Notes: generated from the sequence alone by a model not told the origin. Numbered from the stretch's first letter, positions 7,021 through 16,094 are shown. The stretch: 40,651 bases of DNA from Gammaproteobacteria bacterium (GCA_003155415.1 PMCP01000086.1:1-40651), one strand, 5' to 3'. Made by a program: numbers and translations.

Positions 7021-7300
7021 AGCCGTTTTCCTTCTTTATACAAATAGTTATTGAGGAAACATGCTTTTTTTATTACGGCCGCTGGGAAGTCTATGTCATG
7101 AGGAAAGTTATGTAAACCTCTGGTTTCTTTTCCTATTTCGCCGCCAACCGAACATTACAAAGCGAGTGAGAAGTTGATAAGTGTTCGAGCAGAAAGTTGT
7201 TACTAGTTGTTGTTCAAAGGAAAACAGCAACGCCTTAGCTTGCAAAATCCCGGTTGTCGGGCACAATCCGCGCGGTCACTGTGAGGCTTGGGCCACGACG
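7021..7300. other. AT-rich divergent intergenic region upstream of the ccm operon
   Basis: This is 280 bp, clearly richer in A+T than the surroundings, between the ATPase-FHA gene and ccmA. Runs such as CTTTTTTTATTA and several TTGTT motifs stand out. No small gene is supported. It must hold the ccm operon promoter. Confidence 0.5.
7240..7267 (+). promoter_or_regulatory. Candidate sigma-70 promoter of the ccm operon
   Basis: TTGCAA (7240-7245) and CACAAT (7262-7267) are separated by 16 bp and each matches four of six consensus bases. They lie 34 bp before the proposed ccmA start. This is a visual match only. Confidence 0.3.
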
Positions 7301-7918
7301 TTGACGAACCAGGGAACGGCACTGCGCGCGGAAGACGTGGCCATATGGCGCGGCGATCGTTGCCTATTCGAATCCCTGAATTTTGAGTTGAACTCGGGTC
7401 AACTGGCGCTGCTGGTCGGGCCGAATGGCGCCGGCAAGACGAGCCTGCTGCGCGTCCTGGCCGGTCTCGCGAGCCCCACCGCCGGGCGAGTGCTGTGGCA
7501 GGGAACCCCCGTCGACGCGCTGCCGCCGGAGCTGCGCGGTGCGATCGCCTACCGCGGCCATCTGGATGGCCTGAAGAAAGATCTGACGGTCGCGGAGAAC
7601 CTCCATTTTTACGCCGCCATTTGGGGCGGGAGCGCGGACCTCTCTCTGCTGCCGGAGCTCAAGCTCGAAGCGCAGGCGCATACACGTGCGAGGCACCTGT
7701 CGGCCGGGCAGCGACGGCGTGCCGCGCTCGTATCGCTGCGAGTGGTTGCGTCGCGCCTGTGGATTCTCGACGAGCCGATGACGAACCTCGACACCGAAGG
7801 TCGAGCGACCGTCGTTAGGTGGATGGCGCAGCATCTCGAGAGCGGCGGGTGCGCGATCGTTGCGACACACCAGCCCAAGGAGTTCGAGCGGCCGGGCGCA
7901 TTGGTGATCGAGCTATGA
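7301..7918 (+). CDS. ccmA: Cytochrome c maturation heme-exporter ATPase CcmA
   Basis: ABC ATPase that, with CcmB, powers release of heme-bound CcmE from the CcmC complex in System I cytochrome c maturation. Walker A is GPNGAGKT, the signature is LSAGQRRRAAL and Walker B is LWILDEP followed by MTNLD. The open frame reaches back to a GTG at 7181, but homology begins at about ALRAEDVAIWRG, so the TTG at 7301 is chosen. It gives 205 residues, the family's usual length; the Shine-Dalgarno is weak and the exact start is uncertain. The stop overlaps the ccmB start by 4 bp (ATGA), the first of a chain of translationally coupled junctions. Confidence 0.92.
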   Translation: MTNQGTALRAEDVAIWRGDRCLFESLNFELNSGQLALLVGPNGAGKTSLLRVLAGLASPTAGRVLWQGTPVDALPPELRGAIAYRGHLDGLKKDLTVAENLHFYAAIWGGSADLSLLPELKLEAQAHTRARHLSAGQRRRAALVSLRVVASRLWILDEPMTNLDTEGRATVVRWMAQHLESGGCAIVATHQPKEFERPGALVIEL

Positions 7919-8583
7919 AGCGCGCGTTCCTCGCCATTCTCCAGCGAGACTTGCAGATCGCGTTTCGGCGCGTGAGCGAGATCGCGAATCCGCTGTTGTT
8001 CTTCATCATCGTCGCTTCGCTTTTTCCGCTGGCGGTGTCCCCTGACTCAGACCATCTGCGCAGCATCGGCAGCGGTGTCTTGTGGGTGGTAGCGCTGCTA
8101 TCCTCTCTATTGGCGCTCGAGGGGCTATTCCGCGCAGATGCGGAAGACGGCAGTCTTGAACAACTGATGCTGAGCCCGGTGCCGCTCGGTGTTGCGGCGC
8201 TCGCGAAGGTTACGGCGCATTGGCTCGTGACGATCGTGCCGCTCGTCGTTCTAACCCCCGTGTTGGCACTATCGTTCGCCCTGCCGGTCGGAGTATTGCC
8301 CGTCATGGCGTTCGCATTGTTGCTGGCGACGCCCACACTGAGTGTGCTCGTGGCGCTCGGTGCTGCGTTGACACTGGGTTTGCGACGAGGCGGGGCTATC
8401 GTGGGGTTGTTGGTGCTGCCGCTGACTGCGCCGCTGCTGATTTTCGGAACGCGCGCGATCGACCTTGCCCTGTACGGCGAATCGGCCGTTGCGCCGCTGT
8501 ATCTGCTCGCAGCGCTGGCAGCCCTCGCTGTCTCTTTGGGTCCGGTTGCAATCGCTGCCGCGCTTCGAGTCGGCGTCGAGTAG
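7915..8583 (+). CDS. ccmB: Heme exporter membrane subunit CcmB
   Basis: The protein is 222 residues with six hydrophobic segments and matches the CcmB permease partner of CcmA. The N-terminus (AILQRDLQIAFRR) and the loop DAEDGSLEQLMLSP are family hallmarks; the latter contains the region that contacts the ATPase. It sits in the inner membrane. The gene begins inside the ccmA stop codon (ATGA) and ends 32 bp before ccmC, the widest gap in the operon. Confidence 0.93.
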   Translation: MKRAFLAILQRDLQIAFRRVSEIANPLLFFIIVASLFPLAVSPDSDHLRSIGSGVLWVVALLSSLLALEGLFRADAEDGSLEQLMLSPVPLGVAALAKVTAHWLVTIVPLVVLTPVLALSFALPVGVLPVMAFALLLATPTLSVLVALGAALTLGLRRGGAIVGLLVLPLTAPLLIFGTRAIDLALYGESAVAPLYLLAALAALAVSLGPVAIAAALRVGVE

Positions 8584-8615
8584 GCCGCGAGAGTGGGCTT
8601 TGTAGGGGAGACTTC

Positions 8616-9368
8616 ATGAAACTACCGCGCTGGTTTCACCTGTTCGGCTCGCCGCCGTTCGTTTACCGACTGGCCGGAGCGTTGACTCCGTGGTTGGGCA
8701 TCATCGCGTGCACGTTGTTGATCGTGGGTGCCTACTGGGGGCTCGTCGTGGCTCCGCCTGACGCCGTTCAGGGCGAGGTTTACCGCATCCTCTACATTCA
8801 TCCGCAAACCGCTTATGTGTCGATGATGGCGTACGTCGTGATGGCCGTCACAGCAGGCATCGGCTACATATGGAGGATCAAGCTGGCTCACGCGGTCGCG
8901 GTGAGCGCGGCGCCGATTGGCGCTTCGTTTACGGCGTGCGCGCTGGTGTCCGGCTCGTTGTGGGGCCGGCCCACGTGGGGAACCTATTGGGAATGGGGCG
9001 ATCCACGCATCATGTTCGAGACCCTGCTGCTGTTTTTGTTCTTGAGCTACCTCGCGTTGCGTGCAGCGTTCGAGGATAGGGACAAGGCCGATCGTGTCAG
9101 CGCAATTCTCGCAGTGGTTGGCGTCGTGAATGTGCCGATCATTCACTACTCAGTTCTTTGGTGGAACACGTTGCACCAGGGTCCCACCATCTCGAAGCTC
9201 GATAGCCCGTCGATGGCCACTGAGTTCTTGATCCCGTTTCTCATCATGATCACGGGCTTCACATTCTGCTTCTATTGGCTTTTGTTGAGCCGCTTGAAGG
9301 CCGAAATTGTGGAGCGCGAGCGAGACACCCGCTGGCTCCAGGACGCGTTGCAAGGAGGCCGGCCGTGA
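8616..9368 (+). CDS. ccmC: Heme lyase/handling protein CcmC
   Basis: The protein is 250 residues. The ATG at 8616 follows GGGGAG. It presents heme to CcmE at the outer face of the inner membrane. The WWD-type domain is at 116-131 (WGRPTWGTYWEWGDPR), flanked by the external heme ligands expected at His62 (YIHP) and His187 (NTLHQG). Six hydrophobic segments are visible. The WWD core reads EWGDPR rather than the common VWDARL, a lineage variation rather than an obvious defect, since the tryptophans and the Asp are kept. The stop overlaps the ccmD start (GTGA). Confidence 0.95.
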   Translation: MKLPRWFHLFGSPPFVYRLAGALTPWLGIIACTLLIVGAYWGLVVAPPDAVQGEVYRILYIHPQTAYVSMMAYVVMAVTAGIGYIWRIKLAHAVAVSAAPIGASFTACALVSGSLWGRPTWGTYWEWGDPRIMFETLLLFLFLSYLALRAAFEDRDKADRVSAILAVVGVVNVPIIHYSVLWWNTLHQGPTISKLDSPSMATEFLIPFLIMITGFTFCFYWLLLSRLKAEIVERERDTRWLQDALQGGRP

Positions 9369-9553
9369 ACGAGATTTTGAGCATGGGCGGACACGGCGCT
9401 TACGTCTGGCCTGCCTACGGGATTACACTCGCAGTGATCGTTTTCAATGCGTGGGCGGCGCGGCGAAAGCTCGCCATTGCGCTAGACGAGGCACGCCGCT
9501 CCAGGGCCACGGAACAGCCCCGGAACCAACCCAGAGTGAGGCAGTTACAATGA
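9365..9553 (+). CDS. ccmD: Heme exporter small subunit CcmD
   Basis: The protein is 62 residues from a GTG at 9365 that overlaps the ccmC stop. It has one transmembrane helix (AYVWPAYGITLAVIVFNAW) preceded by the typical GGHGAYVWPAYG motif and followed by a basic, charged tail. CcmD bridges CcmABC and holo-CcmE. An upstream in-frame TTG gives a longer frame, but that part overlaps ccmC and has no CcmD homology. The stop overlaps the ccmE start (ATGA). Confidence 0.9.
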   Translation: MNEILSMGGHGAYVWPAYGITLAVIVFNAWAARRKLAIALDEARRSRATEQPRNQPRVRQLQ

Positions 9554-9987
9554 AGCCGCGGCAGCAAAGGATGGCCCTAATCGCCGGCGTTCTTGTCGGT
9601 GTCGTCGTAGCGGTCGGTTTCGGTTTTCGTGCGTTCCAGGAAAATCTGTCCTACTTCTTCTCGCCGTCGGACGTTGCCGCCGGTAAGTCCCCAACTGGGC
9701 GGTCGTTTCGACTGGGTGGCATGGTGGTGAACGACAGCGTGCAGCGCGAGGCTGGCAGCCTCACGATCGACTTCACCGTGACGGATTTCGCGAATGCCGT
9801 GCCGGTCCGTTATACGGGGGTACTCCCCGACCTGTTCAAGGAAGGCAAGGGTGTCGTGGTTCGCGGGCAGGTGGGAGCGGACGGCCGCTTTGTCGCGCAG
9901 GAAGTGCTCGCTAAGCACGACGAGAACTACATGCCCCCGGAAGTGAAGGACGCGCTCGCGAAGAGTCGCCAGGCGGAGAACAAATGA
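9550..9987 (+). CDS. ccmE: Periplasmic heme chaperone CcmE
   Basis: The protein is 145 residues with an N-terminal membrane anchor (about 8-24) and a periplasmic OB-fold beta-barrel. It carries heme covalently from CcmC to CcmF. The heme-attachment motif is HDENY (His123 to Tyr127), the His forming the covalent bond. The segment FRLGGMVV and the strand pattern after it fit the family. The start overlaps the ccmD stop and the stop overlaps the ccmF start, both by 4 bp. Confidence 0.95.
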   Translation: MKPRQQRMALIAGVLVGVVVAVGFGFRAFQENLSYFFSPSDVAAGKSPTGRSFRLGGMVVNDSVQREAGSLTIDFTVTDFANAVPVRYTGVLPDLFKEGKGVVVRGQVGADGRFVAQEVLAKHDENYMPPEVKDALAKSRQAENK

Positions 9988-11939
9988 TTCCGGAGATCGG
10001 TCAGTTCGCCTTGGTCTTGGCCCTTTGCCTTGCGTTGGTTCAGGCCACATTTCCGCTGCTCGGTGCCGCGCTCGGTCGCACGGAGTGGATGGCGCTTGCG
10101 AGACCGGCCGCCGCGGGTCAATTCGTGTTCGTGGCTATAGCGTTTGGCATTCTGGAGTACGCATTCCTCACGGACGACTTCAGCGTCGAGTTCGTTGCAC
10201 AGCATTCGAATAGCGCGTTGCCGGCGTTCTACAAGTTCACGGCGGCGTGGGGCGGTCACGAAGGCTCCATGCTGTTCTGGATCACCGTGCTCGCAATCTG
10301 GACGATGGCCGTCACCGTGGGCAGCCGTTCGCAGCCCGAGGAATTTGCGAGCCGCGTGCTCGGCGTGCTCGGTATCGTCAGTGCGGGCATCATCGCGTTC
10401 TCTCTGCTGACGTCGAATCCGTTCCTGCGGCTAGCGCCCGCAGCGCTGGACGGCAACGATCTGAATCCACTGTTGCAAGACCCTGGCATGATCTTTCACC
10501 CGCCGATGCTGTACCTGGGGTACGTTGGCGTGGCGGTGCCGTTCTCGTTCGCCATCGCAGCGCTGCTGACTGGCCGACTCGACAAGGACTGGGCCAAGTG
10601 GACGCGCCCCTGGACCGTAGCCGCATGGTTGTGTCTCACGATCGGCATCACGCTCGGTAGCTGGTGGGCGTATTACGAGCTTGGCTGGGGTGGTTGGTGG
10701 TTCTGGGACCCGGTCGAGAACTCGTCGTTCATGCCCTGGCTCATGACGACCGCGTTGCTGCACTCGCTTGCGGTCACGGAACGCCGCGGTATCTTCAAGA
10801 GCTGGACGGTGCTGCTCGCGATTGCGGCGTTCTCGCTGAGCCTGCTCGGCACGTTCCTCACGCGTTCACCCGTTATGGTGTCGGTCCACGCGTTCGCGGC
10901 AGATCCGACGCGTGGCTTGTTCATCCTGTCGTTGCTCGGGCTGATCTCGGGCGGCGGGCTGCTGCTGTACGCGTTCCGCGCGCGTGCGCTCGAGGCCGAA
11001 GGCGGGTTCAAGCTCGTCTCGCGCGAGGCGTTCCTGCTCGCCAACAACATTCTGCTCGTGATTGCCGCCGTAGCGGTGCTCTTCGGTACGTTGTATCCGC
11101 TGTTCATCGATGCGCTCGGGGGTGGAAAGATTTCCGTCGGGCCGCCGTATTTCAACGCGATGTTCTTGGTGCCGGTGCTGCCACTGTGCGCGTTGCTCGG
11201 TCTGGGCATGCACTCCGCGTGGCGCACGATGTCAGCCGATGCTCTGCTGCGGCGGCTGAAATGGCCGGCCGTAGCTGCCGTCGCAGCCGGAGTGATCCTT
11301 CCGTTCGTGTTCTTCCGCACAGCATCCGTGCTCGCGATTGTTTCGATCACGATCGGTATCTGGGTGTGCGTGAGCTCGATGCTGGATCCTGCCCGCAAGC
11401 TAATACTGCGCACCGGCGCGCCGCTGACTCGCGGTCATTTCGGGATGTGCCTCGCGCACTTCGGCGTCGGTGTGTTCATCCTCGGAGCGACGGTGGCGTC
11501 CGCTTACAATCTCGAGGTCGACGTCAGCGCGAAGCCGGGTGACACCGTGAAGGCCGGCAATTACGAGTTCGTGTTCCGCGGCATGAAACGGGTCCAGGGG
11601 CCGAACTTCGTAGCGGACGAGGGCGAATTCGAGCTGCGGCGTGACGGCAAGCTCCTCACGGTTTTGACGCCGCAGAAGCGCGTGTACCGCGTGCAGCAGA
11701 ATCCGATGACGGAAGCCGCCATCAACACTAACCCGGCACGAGACGTGTTCCTTGCGCTTGGCGATCCGCTTGGCGACAACGCGTGGAGCCTTCGTATTCA
11801 GGTCAAACCCATGATCAGCTTCCTGTGGATTGGCTCCGGCATCATGGCGCTCGGCGGAGTCTTGGCCATTACCGATCGGCGTTATCGGCAATTGCGCCAG
11901 AAGCCGGCGGTGCGCGTCGAAGCCGTGGGAGCCGCCTGA
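9984..11939 (+). CDS. ccmF: Cytochrome c heme lyase CcmF
   Basis: The protein is 651 residues, a usual CcmF length, with about fifteen hydrophobic segments. It takes heme from CcmE and attaches it to apocytochrome CXXCH motifs with CcmH. The WWD domain reads GSWWAYYELGWGGWWFWDP, followed by VENSSFMPWL, nearly identical to the family consensus. A large periplasmic domain lies between the last helices (about 540-620). Conserved His residues (for example WGGHEGSM and LLHSLAVTERRG) are in the expected places. It starts in the ccmE stop (ATGA) and ends 2 bp before ccmG. Confidence 0.97.
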   Translation: MIPEIGQFALVLALCLALVQATFPLLGAALGRTEWMALARPAAAGQFVFVAIAFGILEYAFLTDDFSVEFVAQHSNSALPAFYKFTAAWGGHEGSMLFWITVLAIWTMAVTVGSRSQPEEFASRVLGVLGIVSAGIIAFSLLTSNPFLRLAPAALDGNDLNPLLQDPGMIFHPPMLYLGYVGVAVPFSFAIAALLTGRLDKDWAKWTRPWTVAAWLCLTIGITLGSWWAYYELGWGGWWFWDPVENSSFMPWLMTTALLHSLAVTERRGIFKSWTVLLAIAAFSLSLLGTFLTRSPVMVSVHAFAADPTRGLFILSLLGLISGGGLLLYAFRARALEAEGGFKLVSREAFLLANNILLVIAAVAVLFGTLYPLFIDALGGGKISVGPPYFNAMFLVPVLPLCALLGLGMHSAWRTMSADALLRRLKWPAVAAVAAGVILPFVFFRTASVLAIVSITIGIWVCVSSMLDPARKLILRTGAPLTRGHFGMCLAHFGVGVFILGATVASAYNLEVDVSAKPGDTVKAGNYEFVFRGMKRVQGPNFVADEGEFELRRDGKLLTVLTPQKRVYRVQQNPMTEAAINTNPARDVFLALGDPLGDNAWSLRIQVKPMISFLWIGSGIMALGGVLAITDRRYRQLRQKPAVRVEAVGAA

Positions 11940-11941
11940 TC

Positions 11942-12511
11942 ATGTGGCGCTACGCCCGCTACGCGATTCCGGTCGCGATCTTTGTCGCGATCGGCGGGTT
12001 CTTCTACCGCGGCCTGGGTCTGAATCCGAACGACGTGCCGTCGGCGCTCGTCGGAAAGCCCATGCCGAAATTCTCACTGCCGACGGTCACAGACCCGGAC
12101 GCAACGATCACCTCGGACGCGTTGCAAGGCAAGGTCGCGCTCGTGAACGTGTGGGGCACATGGTGCATAGAGTGCCGACACGAGCACGGCTTTCTCGTGC
12201 AGCTCGCGCAGGCCGGGGTCCCGATCTACGGTCTGAACCTGCGCGACGATCGTGCGAGCGCAATGAGTTGGCTCGCCCAGCTCGGCAATCCGTACGTGAC
12301 GTCGGGCTTCGATCCGAAAGGTGTTGCCGCGGTCGACTGGGGCGTCACGGGCGCTCCGGAAACGTTCCTGATCGGGCGTGACGGCAACGTGATCTTCAAG
12401 CACATCTCGCCCATGACACCGCAGGTCTGGCGCCACGACTTCTTGCCCTTGGTCGAAGAGCAGTGCCGGGCGGGGGGCTGTGAGTTCCTTGCCGCGGCGG
12501 GCGGGCGATGA
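11942..12511 (+). CDS. ccmG: Thiol:disulfide interchange protein CcmG/DsbE
   Basis: The protein is 189 residues, an N-terminal signal anchor (8-24) followed by a periplasmic thioredoxin fold. It keeps apocytochrome CXXCH thiols reduced. The active site is WCIEC (Trp74 to Cys78) and the cis-Pro loop is TGAPETFLI, both as in DsbE. The start lies 2 bp after ccmF; the stop overlaps the ccmH start. Confidence 0.94.
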   Translation: MWRYARYAIPVAIFVAIGGFFYRGLGLNPNDVPSALVGKPMPKFSLPTVTDPDATITSDALQGKVALVNVWGTWCIECRHEHGFLVQLAQAGVPIYGLNLRDDRASAMSWLAQLGNPYVTSGFDPKGVAAVDWGVTGAPETFLIGRDGNVIFKHISPMTPQVWRHDFLPLVEEQCRAGGCEFLAAAGGR

Positions 12512-12930
12512 GTCGCTGGATCCTCGTGGGTGTGCTTTGGCTCGCCGGCGCGTCCGCGGCGTTCGCCATCGATCAGGAGATCGCGTTCAGCGATCCCTCG
12601 ATGAACACGCGGTACCTGAGCTTGATTCGCGAGATTCGCTGTCCGAAGTGTCTGAACGAAAGCATCGCGGATTCGGATGCACCCGTCGCCGCTGATCTGC
12701 GGCGCGAAGTACGCAGGCTCATGGGCGACGGTAAGTCCGATGACGACATCAAGGACTTCCTGTCGGCGCGCTATGGCGATTTCGTGCTCTACCGGCCGCG
12801 CGTGTCGGAGACCACCTGGGCGTTGTGGGCGGGTCCGTTCGTGTTCCTAGTCATCGGCGGCATCGTGTTTTGGCGCATCGTGCGATCGCGCCTTGGCCAA
12901 CCTCTTGACGACGAGGAGTCGGCGGCGTGA
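12508..12930 (+). CDS. ccmH: Cytochrome c maturation protein CcmH
   Basis: The protein is 140 residues with a signal peptide (cleaved after AFA, residue 20), the redox motif RCPKC (Cys45, Cys48) in the three-helix domain, and a C-terminal membrane helix (about 105-125). This is the short CcmH/CcmL form without TPR; the TPR part is the separate next gene. It binds and reduces apocytochrome during heme ligation by CcmF. Both ends overlap neighbours by 4 bp (ATGA and GTGA). Confidence 0.95.
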   Translation: MSRWILVGVLWLAGASAAFAIDQEIAFSDPSMNTRYLSLIREIRCPKCLNESIADSDAPVAADLRREVRRLMGDGKSDDDIKDFLSARYGDFVLYRPRVSETTWALWAGPFVFLVIGGIVFWRIVRSRLGQPLDDEESAA

Positions 12931-13964
12931 CGCAGTTCTGGTGGTTTGCTGCGCTGCTATGCGCCGTCGCCGTTGGGGTTTTGATGTTGCCGTTGTGGCG
13001 CGCCAAGCGGCGCGGCGGTCAATGGTCACCCGTGGGAATCGGGATGGCCGTTGCGATTGCGATTGTGCCAGTGGCGTTTGGTCTATACAGCCACGTTAGC
13101 AACTGGGATCCAACGGTGGCCGAGCGTGCCAACGAAGGCACACGCCTGGTGTCAGCGCTCGCGGCGCGGCTGCAGAAGACGCCCGACGACGTCGAAGGCT
13201 GGCGGTTGCTGGCCAACAGCTACATGGCGCTCGGTCGCTACGACGAAGGGCTCGCCGCCTATCAGCAGCTGTGGAAACGCACGCCACAGCCCGATAACGA
13301 GCTCAAGGTCGCGTACGCGGAAGCGCAGATTCTCACGGATCGCGGCACGCTGACGGGCGACGCCGGCAGGTTGATCGAGGAAGTGCTGGCTGCGGAGCCT
13401 CGTAATGCGAAGGCCCTGTGGTATGGCGGCCTCGTAGCTCTCGACCGCGGACGAGAAGATGTCGTGCGCGTGCGCTGGACGAGCCTGCTTGCAATGAATC
13501 CGCCGGAGCAGGTTGCGGAAGTCGTGCGCGCGCAGTTGGCGACCCTGGGCGGGTCTGCACCGGCCGCTGGTCCGCAAGGCGGCGGTCAGGTGGGCGGAGC
13601 GCAGGCTGCGGAGGGGAGCGGTCCCACGATCAAGTTGAACGTCACGCTCGGGGCCGGCCGGTCTGCCCAGCAGCTCGGGCCGAACGCGCAGCTCTTCATT
13701 TTCGCCCGCGCGCCGGAGGGCGGGCCGCCGCTTGCCGCTGTGCGTCGACCGGCGAGCGCCGTGCCTGGAGAGTTCACGCTGAGCGCTGCCAACAGCATGA
13801 TCCCGGGCCGGACGATTGCGAACTATCCGGAAGTCACGGTTGTTGCGCGGCTATCCGCGAGCGGCCAGCCCACGGAACAGCCTGGCGATTTGTTCGCCCA
13901 GGCCGTCGTTCGACCGGCGGAAGGCGCCGCAGTGGCGCTCGTTATCGATCAGGTGGTCCAATGA
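12927..13964 (+). CDS. ccmI: Apocytochrome chaperone CcmI (CycH-type, TPR)
   Basis: The protein is 345 residues from a GTG at 12927. Two N-terminal membrane helices (about 5-22 and 36-53) are followed by TPR repeats at roughly 75-205 (for example DVEGWRLLANSYMALGRYDEGLAAYQQL). A Gly/Ala/Gln-rich linker (about 208-232) leads to a C-terminal beta-rich domain like that of longer CcmI proteins. CcmI delivers apocytochrome C-termini to the CcmFH ligase. The start overlaps the ccmH stop; the glycosylase gene begins 4 bp after its stop. Confidence 0.88.
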   Translation: MTQFWWFAALLCAVAVGVLMLPLWRAKRRGGQWSPVGIGMAVAIAIVPVAFGLYSHVSNWDPTVAERANEGTRLVSALAARLQKTPDDVEGWRLLANSYMALGRYDEGLAAYQQLWKRTPQPDNELKVAYAEAQILTDRGTLTGDAGRLIEEVLAAEPRNAKALWYGGLVALDRGREDVVRVRWTSLLAMNPPEQVAEVVRAQLATLGGSAPAAGPQGGGQVGGAQAAEGSGPTIKLNVTLGAGRSAQQLGPNAQLFIFARAPEGGPPLAAVRRPASAVPGEFTLSAANSMIPGRTIANYPEVTVVARLSASGQPTEQPGDLFAQAVVRPAEGAAVALVIDQVVQ

Positions 13965-13968
13965 GCGG

Positions 13969-14865
13969 ATGCCGGAGCTGCCGGACATTACGCTCTATTG
14001 CGAAGCGCTCGAGCACAGGATTCTCGGCCAGCGCCTAGGGTGCGCGCGTCTCAATACGCCGTTTCTGTTGCGTAGCGTCGAGCCTCAGCTCGACGCCGCG
14101 GTTGGCGCGAGCGTCACCGTGATCGAGCGCATCGGTAAGCGTATCGCGATCGGCTTCGACAACGACCACTGGTTGGTCTTTCATCTGATGATCGCCGGCC
14201 GATTGCATTGGCGCGACGCGCCTTCGAAAGTACTGCCCAAGCAAACGGCGATTGCGCTCGACTTTGCGAACGGATCGCTCACGCTGACGGAAGCGGGAAC
14301 GAAGAAGCGCGCCTCGCTGTACGTGGTTCGCGGAAGCGAGGCTCTCGCGCAGCACAATCCCGGCGGTCTCGAGATCCATGCGGCCACGGCCGCGACATTC
14401 CAAGCCGCGCTGCAACAGCGCAATCACACGTTGAAGCGCGCGCTGACGGATCCGCGCCTCCTGAGCGGCATTGGCAACGCGTATTCCGATGAGATCCTGC
14501 ATCGAGCCCGGATGTCTCCTGTCGCGCTGACCAGCAGGTTGTCGGCCAGCGATTGCACACGGTTGCTACAGGCCACACGTGACGTGCTTACGGAGTGGTC
14601 GCAGCGCCTGCGCGAGCAAGCCGGCGGCGATTTTCCGAAGCGCGTGACCGCGTTTCACGACGAGATGGCCGTTCACGGCCGCTACGGTAAACCGTGCCCC
14701 GTATGCGATACGAAGGTGCAGCGGATTCGCTACGCAGCCAATGAGACGAACTACTGCCCGCGGTGCCAGACTGGTGGGAAACTGTTGGCAGATCGCTCGC
14801 TGTCGCGCCTCTTGAAAAGTGACTGGCCAAAGTCGATCGACGAGCTCGAGCGGTTGCAGGGGTGA
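13969..14865 (+). CDS. Fpg/Nei-family DNA glycosylase/AP lyase
   Basis: The protein is 298 residues. The ATG at 13969 gives the obligatory MPELP N-terminus, in which Pro2 (after Met removal) is the catalytic nucleophile and Glu3 the acid; longer in-frame starts would bury it and are rejected. LPDITLYCEALE matches the Nei-like subgroup more than classical MutM. The H2TH region includes LLSGIGNAYSDEILHRA. The zinc finger is complete: Cys243, Cys246, Cys263, Cys266 with C-X2-C-X16-C-X2-C spacing. It removes oxidised bases; substrate choice cannot be read. It is joined to the ccm operon (4 bp after ccmI) and to dinB (4-bp overlap), so it is likely on the same transcript. Confidence 0.92.
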   Translation: MPELPDITLYCEALEHRILGQRLGCARLNTPFLLRSVEPQLDAAVGASVTVIERIGKRIAIGFDNDHWLVFHLMIAGRLHWRDAPSKVLPKQTAIALDFANGSLTLTEAGTKKRASLYVVRGSEALAQHNPGGLEIHAATAATFQAALQQRNHTLKRALTDPRLLSGIGNAYSDEILHRARMSPVALTSRLSASDCTRLLQATRDVLTEWSQRLREQAGGDFPKRVTAFHDEMAVHGRYGKPCPVCDTKVQRIRYAANETNYCPRCQTGGKLLADRSLSRLLKSDWPKSIDELERLQG

Positions 14866-16094
14866 GCGTGTCGAATCGCGAGTGGCCGCGCACCATCGTG
14901 CATGCCGACATGGATGCGTTCTACGCCTCGATCGAGCAGCTCGACGATCCGACGTTACGCGGGCGGCCGTTGCTCGTCGGACCGAACAGCGCGCGCGGTG
15001 TGGTGTTGACCGCAAGCTACGAGGCCCGGCCGTTCGGTGTCGGCAGCGCCATGCCGATGCAACGCGCGCGTCGATTGTGCCCGCAAGCGCTGATCGTGCC
15101 GCCGCGCTTCGAGCGCTACATGGAAGTGTCGAAGCAAGTCATGGACGCGTTCGGCACATTTTCGCCGCAAGTCGAACCCTTGAGTCTCGACGAAGCGTTT
15201 CTGGATATGACGGGCAGCGAGCGGCTGTTCGGTCCACCCGCTGCAATCGGTGAGCGAATCAAGGCCGCCATACGCGAGGCGACCGGCGGATTGACCGCGT
15301 CCGTCGGCATCTCCGATACACGTTACGTGGCGAAGGTCGCGAGCGGCTATCGCAAACCCGACGGTTTGACGATCGTCCCGCCCGAGGATGCACGCGCATG
15401 GCTTGCTCCGCTGGCTGTTGAAAATCTCTGGGGCGCCGGCGCGAAAACGTCGAAACGGCTGCGCGAAGCGGGGTACCAAACTATCGGACAGATCGCGTGC
15501 GCGGATCCGAAGAGTTTGTCGCGAATCTTCGGTGCCATAGGCGAGCGGTTTTTCGCAATCGCCAACGCGATCGATCCGCGCACGGTGGCGACTACGCACA
15601 GTACGCGCAGCTTAGGTTCCGAACGCACACTGGCGACGGACGTGAGTTCGCCGCGCGAGTTGCGTCTGTATCTGCGGGTGGCCGCTGAGACAGTTGCGCA
15701 GCGATTGCGGCGGCGTGGTTTGGTCGCGAGCGGTGTGCGAATCAAGCTGAAGCGCGCGGACTTTCAGATCCTGACACGGCAAGACGGACTTACCGCGGCA
15801 ACAGACGTGAGCGCCGTACTGGCCACGAAAGCCACGGAGCTGCTCGATCACGTGAAGGACCCGGGCCCGTTTCGCCTCGTGGGGCTTGCCGCGTTCGACC
15901 TCGCGCACGCGAGCGCCGACTCGCAACTTAGCTTGTTGCCCACTGCGGGGAAGCGCGACCGCGGGCTGGAAACGACGATTGACGCACTCGAGCAGCGGTT
16001 TGGCGCGGGAATCGTGCAGCGAGGGGGGGAGGCGTTCGGAGACCGAGGCGTCGGGATTCCGACGAATCTCGACTTCCTCGATATGGATGACTAG
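14862..16094 (+). CDS. dinB: DNA polymerase IV (Y-family)
   Basis: The protein is 410 residues from a GTG overlapping the glycosylase stop. Catalytic residues are present: Asp16 in HADMDAFYAS and Asp110-Glu111 in LSLDEAF. The palm, thumb (helix-hairpin-helix near LWGAGAKTSKRL) and little-finger domains are complete. A beta-clamp binding motif QLSLLP lies at about 355-360, with 50 residues after it. It performs error-prone translesion synthesis. No LexA-like operator is evident upstream, and coupling to the glycosylase suggests expression with the ccm operon rather than independent SOS control. The TAG stop shares a CTAG palindrome with the stop of the opposing Uup remnant. Confidence 0.95.
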   Translation: MSVSNREWPRTIVHADMDAFYASIEQLDDPTLRGRPLLVGPNSARGVVLTASYEARPFGVGSAMPMQRARRLCPQALIVPPRFERYMEVSKQVMDAFGTFSPQVEPLSLDEAFLDMTGSERLFGPPAAIGERIKAAIREATGGLTASVGISDTRYVAKVASGYRKPDGLTIVPPEDARAWLAPLAVENLWGAGAKTSKRLREAGYQTIGQIACADPKSLSRIFGAIGERFFAIANAIDPRTVATTHSTRSLGSERTLATDVSSPRELRLYLRVAAETVAQRLRRRGLVASGVRIKLKRADFQILTRQDGLTAATDVSAVLATKATELLDHVKDPGPFRLVGLAAFDLAHASADSQLSLLPTAGKRDRGLETTIDALEQRFGAGIVQRGGEAFGDRGVGIPTNLDFLDMDD

